From Leptospira hartskeerlii (GTDB lineage Bacteria; Spirochaetota; Leptospiria; Leptospirales; Leptospiraceae): a stretch of 64,000 nucleotides of DNA. The notes beneath the pieces are model-generated. The model worked only from the letters and a program-made list of their open reading frames with translations. It was not told the origin of the DNA and ran no database searches. The stretch lies in assembly GCF_002811475.1 (NCBI RefSeq), contig NZ_NPDL01000004.1, positions 124,001-188,000 of the forward strand, written 5' to 3'. The position numbers and the translations under genes are program-made. Shown piece by piece: positions 48,377 through 55,344 of the stretch. Positions within the stretch are counted from its first letter, which is position 1, and each line of letters begins with the position of its first letter.

Positions 48377-48931
48377 ATGCTCATTCTGAGATCCCAATCT
48401 CCTAGAAGAAAAGAGATCTTACAATCTTTGGGATTACAATTTCAAGTCCTACCTCTACCCACGGACGAATCTAGTCTTCATGAAGAAACACCTGTTCGCT
48501 ATTTAGAAAGAGTAACCTTGGCAAAACTTGGACCTGAACCAAAGGGTTCTGAAGAAGTCATCATAGCCTCGGATACAATCGTAGTTTTTCAAAATAAGAT
48601 CCTGCAAAAACCTGCTGACGAATCGGAAGCATTTTCCATGATCTCTGAACTTTCCGGAAAAACACATCATGTCTATTCTGGACTCGGGATCAGGACAAAG
48701 GACGAAAAAATTTTCGATTACGATATTTCAGAAGTAGACTTCAATGCTTGGGGCAAATCTGAAATTTTAGAATATATTAAAATTTGCAAACCATACGACA
48801 AAGCAGGATCTTATGGCATCCAAGATCCAAATTCGCCTGTGAAAAATTTCCGAGGATCTTATTCAAATATCTTAGGATTTCCAGTCCGCAAATTTTTCTT
48901 ATACCATACTCTTTGGAGTCGGTTTCTCTAA
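48377..48931 (+). CDS. maf: Maf-family nucleotide pyrophosphatase
   Basis: A 184-residue Maf protein that hydrolyses non-canonical or pyrimidine NTPs to NMPs, preventing incorporation. LRSQSPRRKEILQSLG is the N-terminal Maf motif. ASDTIVVFQNKILQKPADESEAFSMISELSGKTHHVYSGLGI holds the catalytic Asp and substrate contacts, and YDKAGSYGIQ completes the family pattern. It starts at ATG 48377, 72 bp from the divergent exported protein. Confidence 0.93.
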   Translation: MLILRSQSPRRKEILQSLGLQFQVLPLPTDESSLHEETPVRYLERVTLAKLGPEPKGSEEVIIASDTIVVFQNKILQKPADESEAFSMISELSGKTHHVYSGLGIRTKDEKIFDYDISEVDFNAWGKSEILEYIKICKPYDKAGSYGIQDPNSPVKNFRGSYSNILGFPVRKFFLYHTLWSRFL

Positions 48932-48954
48932 TTTTGAATATAGAAAAAGGAAAA

Positions 48955-49176
48955 TTAAACGTAAAGATCTAGAAATCGACCTTTAGATGCTGAAGATTCT
49001 TGAGGAGAAGAACTTCCATCCGGGCCGTACAATTTCAGAGATTTTCCTAAATCGGAAAAATCCCTTTGGCGTATAGGCTCTATTGCAGGCACCCTGGATT
49101 GATTTAGGATCGGTTTGATATAAGTAAGATAATCTTCTTGAGCAGAAATTCTCTGTACGCCGTCGCTAATTCTCAT
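48955..49176 (-). CDS. Small hypothetical protein
   Basis: A 73-residue protein starting at an ATG with TAGG close upstream. It begins MRISDGVQRISAQEDYLTYI and ends KGRFLDLYV, polar and probably soluble. Codon use looks like that of neighbouring genes and it fills an otherwise empty 315-bp gap between maf and holA, so I think it is real. No family recognised. Confidence 0.55.
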   Translation of the reverse strand: MRISDGVQRISAQEDYLTYIKPILNQSRVPAIEPIRQRDFSDLGKSLKLYGPDGSSSPQESSASKGRFLDLYV

Positions 49177-49273
49177 AGGGCCTAAACCTATCTAAAAGAT
49201 CGGAAAAATCCCAGATCTACTTTAGGAAAAGAATCGGATCATCGGCTTGACTACCTGCGGAAATCCTTTCAGG

Positions 49274-50377
49274 ATGATTTCCGTGGCAGATACAAAAGTC
49301 TCGAATTCCTACGACAATCTGATCGATTTTCTACATAAGACCAAGCCAAACCTGGAGACTTTGCCTCAGATCCTATTTGTGGTTTCTCAGGATTCTTACG
49401 AATTCGGTGTGGTCAGTGATCTATACAAAGCAGCTTATAAAAAAAGTGCGGATCCTTATGAGATCGTGGTCTTCGTAGCTGAGCCAGGCGATCTGGAGAA
49501 TTTTCAGAACGAAGCTGGAAACCTGGACATGTTCGCGGCACAGAAATTATTCATCATCAAGTCTGGTGTTACATTCTTCAAACCTTGGTTGGGAAAAACA
49601 AAATCTAAAACTTCTCCCAAATCTTTCTCAGTTCCGGAAACGGTAAGAATTCTGATCCACTATGATCATTGGGATCTTCCTAAAGAATTGATTTCCATAT
49701 TCAGAGACAAGGTTTCTCATTTTAAATCTTCTAAAATATTTCCTGATAAAAGAAAAGAAGCCTTCTTAAGAGCTGCCAAAGAAGTAGAAATAAAATTAGA
49801 CGACGAAGCGGAAGAAGAATTTTTACTCAAAGTTAATCCAAGTGCCGGTGCATATTTAAAGAACTTAGAAAAACTAAAATTATACTTAGGCAAAAAAAGT
49901 TTCAATCTTGCAGATCTAAAAGAAGTACTATTTCAAAGTTCAGAATTCAGTTCTTCTGAGATTGTGGATTATTTTTTCGAAAAGGATTATGGAAGATTTT
50001 CCAGAGAGTTTTCAAAATTCAAAATAGGGAAGGATTCACTTCTCATTTTTCTTTCCCTAGTAAAGGATCATTTAGACAAATTAAGAATTTATAAAATTAT
50101 TCTAAGAATGTATGACAAAGTACTGAGTGAAAAAGAACAATCAGATCTACTTGGGATCGGAGCCTATTCTCCTGCTCGAAAGAATCATACTTTCAAAAGA
50201 CTAAAAAAAGAAAGTTCAACATTTAACGATATGGAAATTAAAGAATTGTATGAGTTCTTATTAGAAATGAACCAAAAAATCAAAACAGGTTCCGAAAAGG
50301 AAGAAACCGTTTATTATTTCTTTAGGAAGATGGAGGATTTTTTCCATCCTCGGAATCGAACAGTTCGAACTCGGTGA
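49274..50377 (+). CDS. holA: DNA polymerase III delta subunit-like protein
   Basis: About 367 residues with the layout of HolA, the clamp-loader arm that opens the beta clamp. Seen are ILFVVSQDSYEFGVVSDLYKAAY, the DMFAAQKLFIIKSG strand, KVNPSAGAYLKNLEKLKLYLGKKSFNLADLKEVL (domain II/III) and a helical C-terminus. Identity is by pattern and moderately sure. The ATG at 49274 is chosen over a TTG at 49247. The 3' end overlaps the convergent regulator gene by 56 bp. Confidence 0.78.
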   Translation: MISVADTKVSNSYDNLIDFLHKTKPNLETLPQILFVVSQDSYEFGVVSDLYKAAYKKSADPYEIVVFVAEPGDLENFQNEAGNLDMFAAQKLFIIKSGVTFFKPWLGKTKSKTSPKSFSVPETVRILIHYDHWDLPKELISIFRDKVSHFKSSKIFPDKRKEAFLRAAKEVEIKLDDEAEEEFLLKVNPSAGAYLKNLEKLKLYLGKKSFNLADLKEVLFQSSEFSSSEIVDYFFEKDYGRFSREFSKFKIGKDSLLIFLSLVKDHLDKLRIYKIILRMYDKVLSEKEQSDLLGIGAYSPARKNHTFKRLKKESSTFNDMEIKELYEFLLEMNQKIKTGSEKEETVYYFFRKMEDFFHPRNRTVRTR

Positions 50378-51218
50378 TCTTTCTATAAATTGTTCTTTCA
50401 GAAATTCCTAATATTCTCGCAGCCTTTTCCCTGTTTCCATTTACGAGGATCAAATTGCGTCGGATAATTTCTCTTTCATAATCTCTAAGAGGAATTCCTG
50501 TGCGTACAGTAAGACCATCATTTTGTTTGTAGCCAGTTTCGAATAATTCCGGAGGAAGATGTTTCGTATCCAAGGTCTTCACATTATGCATAGAGACCAT
50601 CGCTTCCAAAAGATTCTTTAGCTGATGAAGATTACCTGGATAATCGTACTCTAATAAAAACTTTCCTAACTTTTCAGAAATTTTAATATTCTTACGATTG
50701 TATCTTTTACCGATCAGATCTAGAAAAAAGCGGGTCAGTGGAGGAATGTCTTCCTTTCTATCTCTTAGCGTAGGAATTTTTACCTGAAGAGTTTGGATCT
50801 CAGTCATCAAGGATTCCTGCAGTTTACCAGACTTCACTTTTTCAGGAAGATCAGGTTGATCGGAAAGTAAGTATCGATTCTTCCCTTTTTCATTCCGTAT
50901 CTTTTGCAAAAGTTGCACTTGAAAACTCGGATTCAAATTTGAGAAGGCTTCTAAAAAGATCGTAACCCCAGATTTTCCGTCTAACTTAGAAAATATCTCG
51001 GAAGTTTCTTCTTCTGATTCGGAAACAGAAAAATCAAAAACTTGATATTGAGGAAACCTGTCTTTGCAGAAGGAGTGGAACAAATAGCCCAAATAACTTT
51101 TTCCGGTCCCTGATTCTCCTAAAATTAAGATGGGTAGGTCGGAAGAGACCGCTTGTTTCATACGATCCAAGATCTTACGGGTAGATGGAGATAATGCGAT
51201 AAAATTAGATTCTTCCAT
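50322..51218 (-). CDS. Degenerate sigma-54-type AAA+ regulator with Fis HTH
   Basis: A 298-residue protein. The Walker A ILGESGTGKSYLGYLFH is intact. The usual Walker B GGTLFLDE is replaced by SGVTIFLEAFSNL, and the GAFTGA sigma-54 contact loop is absent. The sensor region VKIPTLRDRKEDIPPLTRFFL and EYDYPGNLHQLKNLLE is well kept. The C-terminal Fis-type helix-turn-helix is NGNREKAARILGISERTIYRKI. There is no receiver domain. It could be a DNA-binding protein of this family that no longer activates sigma-54. It is 7 bp downstream of the VWA-like gene. Confidence 0.88.
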   Translation of the reverse strand: MEESNFIALSPSTRKILDRMKQAVSSDLPILILGESGTGKSYLGYLFHSFCKDRFPQYQVFDFSVSESEEETSEIFSKLDGKSGVTIFLEAFSNLNPSFQVQLLQKIRNEKGKNRYLLSDQPDLPEKVKSGKLQESLMTEIQTLQVKIPTLRDRKEDIPPLTRFFLDLIGKRYNRKNIKISEKLGKFLLEYDYPGNLHQLKNLLEAMVSMHNVKTLDTKHLPPELFETGYKQNDGLTVRTGIPLRDYEREIIRRNLILVNGNREKAARILGISERTIYRKITEFELFDSEDGKNPPSS

Positions 51219-51225
51219 GGCTCTG

Positions 51226-52866
51226 CTACGGCTGAGAAACTTCCAGGATCTCTCCCTTTACTAAACAATCGAATTTGAATTTTTCCGTATTTCTTAGATA
51301 ATTTCGAGCAACGGAAGGATCACATTCTAAAATTTTAGCAGTAGAGAAAGTATATCGTTCTAACGAATCCGGTATTACTTCGACCCCCTCTGAAGAAAAA
51401 GAGGATGAAAGAAACGTAACCGCCCATACTCCTTTTTTTCCCTCTGAAAATCCGGAAGTATTCGGGACTCGGATCCAGAACGCCTTAGACCCAGATTTGA
51501 CTAAAACTTTTGGAAAATTTCCGAAATATTCTGAATTGGAAGCTTCGCTTACAGAACTGGAGAATAGAGATGCAAAATTGCTGCGAACCGGCTCAGAAGT
51601 GAGGACTTTCTCCTTCTTTACTTCTTCATAAATACTTCCGAGACTCCATGGATTTAGGAATTCTCCTAAGGAATACTTGCCTGCAAACTCTACTTTTTCG
51701 AGAGAAGAATCCTCTATTTTCATTTTTGGATCTGGAGAAGCGTTGGTGCTGTATAATTTTCCTTCTTTGAACACCAAAGTTTTGGAATCTCTTGGAGTTA
51801 CTATTCTCTGGAAATAGGAAACTTCTCTGAATTCTGCTCCTCTCTTTGCTGCTTCTTTATGTTCCCTACGTGCTTCCGGCCCAGCATAGGAAGAATATAG
51901 AATAGAAACTTTTGCTCCAATCTGACTAAGACCCTCGATCGCAGCTCCATATCCACCAACTGAATTAGAAGCCTTCGCGTTAGTGAGAATGCTAATCATT
52001 CTTTCCTTTTTCTTTCCTGGAGAATCTTCCGAACTTAGAATCCTTCTTAATCGAAGAAGTGCATTTGTAAGATCTTGGGTGTTGGATTTTCCTTCGGATT
52101 TAAAATCCTTCCATTGTTTGATAAACTCCGAACGGCTGGATTCAGGAAAAACTTTGGAACCATTCTCGCTAAAAACAACTAAACGAAATTTTGTTTCCGG
52201 TTGCCAAGAGATCGCTTCTAATTGCGACATAAATTCTTTTCTTTCCGGTGCATAAGAATAAGAAGAATCAAGCACGATGGTTTGAGACTTCGCGGCTCGG
52301 ACTGGTTCTCTGGAATATTCTTTTATCTTTTTCTTGGGAACCAAAGGAAAAGAATCCTTGGTCAACTTCTCTAAGGTCTCAAATAGATCTTTTCTGCCTA
52401 TGATGGAGTATTCTTCCATTTTAGAAAGATTACAGTCATACACGGAACGATCAATTCGGATCTTCTCCTCGATAGACAACTGGTCTCGAACTACATAATC
52501 CGGTTTGAGTCTGGAACAAGTTTGTTTAAATTTTTCTCTTGAGACCTGGGGAATTAGAAAATCTTTTATTTCCGGATCTGAATTCGGAGAGAGTTGTTCT
52601 TTTATCTCAACAGAATAGAACCTTGTCGCGTAGAACTGGCCCAATTTTGCTAATTCATATGGCTTATCTCCTGTTCCTTCCAAAGACTGAGGAGCTTGTC
52701 CTTCCCAATTTCCTGGAAGAAATACAACTGTCGTCGCTATTGCGTCGCTAGCTGCCAGAGTTAGCAGAGCAAAAAGATAATTTCGGAAATTTTTTGACAA
52801 TTGTGCGTTGCGAATAAATATTTTTTTACCAAAAAGTTGGCTGCTTTTAATTTTAAACGTATTCAT
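51226..52866 (-). CDS. Exported VWA-like domain protein
   Basis: Up to 546 residues. The hydrophobic signal NYLFALLTLAASDAIA is far from the ATG at 52866; a TTG at 52800 would give a standard signal peptide (524 residues), and neither has a clear Shine-Dalgarno. Around residue 210 IVLDSSYSYAPE carries the D-x-S-x-S MIDAS-type motif. GKSNTQDLTNALLRLRRIL and ISILTNAKASNSVGGYGAAIEGLSQIG fit a von Willebrand A fold. It may bind a protein or metal at the cell surface. No named family recognised. Confidence 0.8.
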   Translation of the reverse strand: MNTFKIKSSQLFGKKIFIRNAQLSKNFRNYLFALLTLAASDAIATTVVFLPGNWEGQAPQSLEGTGDKPYELAKLGQFYATRFYSVEIKEQLSPNSDPEIKDFLIPQVSREKFKQTCSRLKPDYVVRDQLSIEEKIRIDRSVYDCNLSKMEEYSIIGRKDLFETLEKLTKDSFPLVPKKKIKEYSREPVRAAKSQTIVLDSSYSYAPERKEFMSQLEAISWQPETKFRLVVFSENGSKVFPESSRSEFIKQWKDFKSEGKSNTQDLTNALLRLRRILSSEDSPGKKKERMISILTNAKASNSVGGYGAAIEGLSQIGAKVSILYSSYAGPEARREHKEAAKRGAEFREVSYFQRIVTPRDSKTLVFKEGKLYSTNASPDPKMKIEDSSLEKVEFAGKYSLGEFLNPWSLGSIYEEVKKEKVLTSEPVRSNFASLFSSSVSEASNSEYFGNFPKVLVKSGSKAFWIRVPNTSGFSEGKKGVWAVTFLSSSFSSEGVEVIPDSLERYTFSTAKILECDPSVARNYLRNTEKFKFDCLVKGEILEVSQP

Positions 52867-52877
52867 TAAAAAATGGC

Positions 52878-52904
52878 TTGCGGAATCCGTTTAATGGATA
52901 TATT
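52878..52904 (+). promoter_or_regulatory. Possible lipL21 promoter
   Basis: TTGCGG (52878-52883) and TATATT (52899-52904) are separated by 15 bp, shorter than ideal, and end about 30 bp before the lipL21 ATG. A better -35 (TTGACA, 52794-52799) lies further upstream with TAAATA 15 bp on. The true start of transcription cannot be read from sequence. Confidence 0.3.
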
Positions 52905-52934
52905 CCTCAATTCCATCTGATCAAGGAGAAAATG

Positions 52935-53489
52935 ATGATCAAGAAAGTAATCGTTATTGCACTATCTGCTGCATTACTTACCTACTGCGGAGCTAATACC
53001 GCTCAAAAAGACGCTACTTCCGTTGGTGACGGGGGATGGTCTTTCGAAGGCTGGGGTGGACCACCTGAGCAAAGAAACGACGGTAAAACTCCAAGAGATA
53101 CCAATCCTAAAGACTATTATTACATGAAGTTCGCTTCTCGCGCATCTGCTAAAGCTGTTGCGAAAAAAAGTCTCGCTATGATGCAGTCTACCTGCCGCGA
53201 AGCTTCTCGCTTACAAGGTGCTTCCGACGTTGTTAAAAAAATGGTCGGTGAGACAGTTGAATCCGCATCCGGAGTTTCCGACGGTGAAGCAACTGCTTCC
53301 GTTATCGTTGGTACTTCTGCAGGTATCGTTAAAGGAGTGGGAGTTTACGAGTGTAAAGCTACTGGTCCAGGTTCCGATCCTAGCGATGTTTCTAAAGACA
53401 ACTGGGAAGAATGCCAGTGTGTTATTTACGCTAAATTTCCAGGTGGACGCGACGCTCTCGTAGCTAAAGCTCAAGAAATCGGTAAATAA
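52935..53489 (+). CDS. lipL21: Outer-membrane lipoprotein LipL21
   Basis: A 184-residue lipoprotein with signal MIKKVIVIALSAALLTYC and lipobox LTYC. I recognise the mature sequence: WSFEGWGGPPEQRNDGKTPR, SRASAKAVAKKS and QSTCREASRLQGASDVVKKM match LipL21 as I remember it, a major surface-associated lipoprotein of pathogenic Leptospira reported to bind peptidoglycan and block neutrophil peroxidase. AAGGAG lies six bases before the ATG at 52935; a second ATG three bases upstream is only three bases away. It is a single-gene unit closed by a strong terminator. The N-terminal signal differs from the L. interrogans form. Confidence 0.92.
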   Translation: MIKKVIVIALSAALLTYCGANTAQKDATSVGDGGWSFEGWGGPPEQRNDGKTPRDTNPKDYYYMKFASRASAKAVAKKSLAMMQSTCREASRLQGASDVVKKMVGETVESASGVSDGEATASVIVGTSAGIVKGVGVYECKATGPGSDPSDVSKDNWEECQCVIYAKFPGGRDALVAKAQEIGK

Positions 53490-53528
53490 TATTAATTCAG
53501 TTCGAGTTTCTACTCTAACTGGAAAGGA

Positions 53529-53559
53529 AAACCCCGCCTTACAAAAGGTGGGGTTTTTT
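53529..53559. terminator. Rho-independent terminator after lipL21, bidirectional
   Basis: Twelve-base arms AAACCCCGCCTT (53529-53540) and AAGGTGGGGTTT (53545-53556) pair with one G-U around ACAA, followed by T6. An A/G-rich stretch before it lets it also end the opposite lipoprotein gene at 53570. Confidence 0.9.
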
Positions 53560-53569
53560 ATTTTAAGTT

Positions 53570-54322
53570 TTACTGAGTTGGTTGTTGTTCGGAAAGAGTT
53601 ATGCCAAATTCAGTCGCAAGGGAATTTACAGATTCCTGATAAATATCTCCTTTCTCAAAAACGGCCTTTAAAGCAGAAATTGCAGCCTTCTTGAATTCTT
53701 CCTGTTTAGCCGGGTCAGTAGTTTTATTGAGTTCGATCAATTTTAAACTCGCTGCCTTTAAATTTCGAACGCTATCTCCCAAAAGAGGATCTCTGGAAAT
53801 ATTAGAAGATACAGGTTGGATCCAAATATCGTGCAAGTTATTTAGCTTTCCACCTTTCAAGATAGAACCGTAACAACGTACTTTAGAAAATTCTCCACTT
53901 GCTTCAGACTCAAAGCAAGACATTCCCTTTTCTAGTTTTCCTTTAGAAGGAGAAGTAAGAGAATTTTTAGCAAACGCAGTGTCTCCGTCTGCTACCACGA
54001 ATAGAACCGCATCGTAGAAGTTTTTAAGAAGTGCAAAACCTTCTTTTCCATCTACTGTTTTAAGTTTCAGATAATCTGTTACCGTTTTATTCCCTTTAGC
54101 ATCCGTAAATTCGAAAGGAACGATCTCTAATCCGTTTACTTCTTCGAATTCGTAAACTAAAGTGACTTGTTCCGATTTTTCTTTGGTTCCTGGCTTTTTA
54201 TAAACGTTTTGATCCACGCCGGAATATTTTGTTCCAACGATCTGTTCAACCGGAGCTTCTTCTTTCTTTTTATCACATGCGAGTAATGCAAGTATGGTGA
54301 ATATGAGTGCAATGGCTCTCAT
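53570..54322 (-). CDS. Lipoprotein, unknown function
   Basis: A 250-residue lipoprotein with signal MRAIALIFTILALLAC and lipobox LLAC (Cys16). AAGGAGG lies six bases before the ATG at 54322, giving a high expected translation rate. The mature part starts with a Lys/Glu-rich tether (DKKKEEAPVEQ) and then an SH3-like beta region (VGTKYSGVDQNVYKKPGTKE). It ends in a helical Lys-rich stretch. No enzyme motif is seen. It sits between dus and lipL21. Confidence 0.87.
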   Translation of the reverse strand: MRAIALIFTILALLACDKKKEEAPVEQIVGTKYSGVDQNVYKKPGTKEKSEQVTLVYEFEEVNGLEIVPFEFTDAKGNKTVTDYLKLKTVDGKEGFALLKNFYDAVLFVVADGDTAFAKNSLTSPSKGKLEKGMSCFESEASGEFSKVRCYGSILKGGKLNNLHDIWIQPVSSNISRDPLLGDSVRNLKAASLKLIELNKTTDPAKQEEFKKAAISALKAVFEKGDIYQESVNSLATEFGITLSEQQPTQ

Positions 54323-54390
54323 CAAATTCCTCCTTGAAAGGAATTATCAGCTTATTTTGGAAAACCTTTGTCAATCTCAATCCTGGCGGA

Positions 54391-55344
54391 TCAAGAAGCT
54401 ATACTCAAACTGTTTTGAGCTTCGCGAAGTATTTGGATCAGTTTTTCCGGATCTTCCATTTTGAGAAGTTCCATTCTCATCGGTTCCACTTCCTTTCTGG
54501 ATTGTATATAACGTACTAAATGTTTCCTAAGAAGGATCAATCCGTACTTATCTCCGAATGTTTCTCTCATCAACTGTAAATGATTTATAGTAGTAGATAC
54601 AATCTCCTCGAAACTTAGATCTTCCTTTTTAATATCGGAAAATATCCATGGGTTTCCGATGGAATTCCTACCGATAAGGACTCCGTCCACTTTCGACTCT
54701 TCTTTCCTGCGGACTGCTTCCTCATAACTACTAACGTCTCCGTTGCCGAAGATCGGAACTTTCCTTTCGGATTTGATATCTGCGATCGCGTCCCAGTCCG
54801 CTTTTCCGGAATATCCCATTTCGCGGGTCCTTCCATGAACTGAAATTGCCATCACTCCTGATTCTTCTAAAATCCTGGAAACTTCCATATAGTTTCTAGA
54901 AGTATCGTCCCATCCTAAGCGGATCTTAGCGGTCACTGGAACATCCAGCGCCTTTCTCATTTCTTCTATTATCTTTCCTGCATATATGGGTTTGCGGAGA
55001 AGTCCCACTCCGGATCCCCTCATGGAAACATTGCGGGCAGGACAGCCCATGTTCAGATCTATAATGTCTGGATTTAATTCACGAATTCTTTTTGCCGCAT
55101 CTACTATAATCTCAAGCTTGTTGCCGAAGATCTGGAAAGTAATCGGCCTTTCTTCTTCACGAAAACGTAATAGAGATAATGCTTTTTTCGAACCTACTGC
55201 AAGGCTGTCTGTGGAAACAAATTCGGTATAGGAGAATGCAGATCCATATCTGCGGGCCATGGTTCTAGTCGGGCTATCACTGATCCCGGCCATCGGCGAC
55301 ATTGCCAACCAACCGGGAATTTCGACAGAACCGATACGGATCAT
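54391..55344 (-). CDS. dus: tRNA-dihydrouridine synthase
   Basis: A 317-residue FMN enzyme reducing uridines in tRNA. LAMSPMAGISDSPTR is the N-terminal FMN site. DLNMGCPARNVSMRGSGVGLL contains the catalytic Cys (GCP motif), and ISVHGRTREMGYSGKADW and PIFGNGDVSSYEEA hold the FMN/tRNA contacts, close to DusB. The usual Lys after GCP is Asn here (GCPARNV). The ATG overlaps the gyrA stop by 4 bp. Confidence 0.94.
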   Translation of the reverse strand: MIRIGSVEIPGWLAMSPMAGISDSPTRTMARRYGSAFSYTEFVSTDSLAVGSKKALSLLRFREEERPITFQIFGNKLEIIVDAAKRIRELNPDIIDLNMGCPARNVSMRGSGVGLLRKPIYAGKIIEEMRKALDVPVTAKIRLGWDDTSRNYMEVSRILEESGVMAISVHGRTREMGYSGKADWDAIADIKSERKVPIFGNGDVSSYEEAVRRKEESKVDGVLIGRNSIGNPWIFSDIKKEDLSFEEIVSTTINHLQLMRETFGDKYGLILLRKHLVRYIQSRKEVEPMRMELLKMEDPEKLIQILREAQNSLSIAS

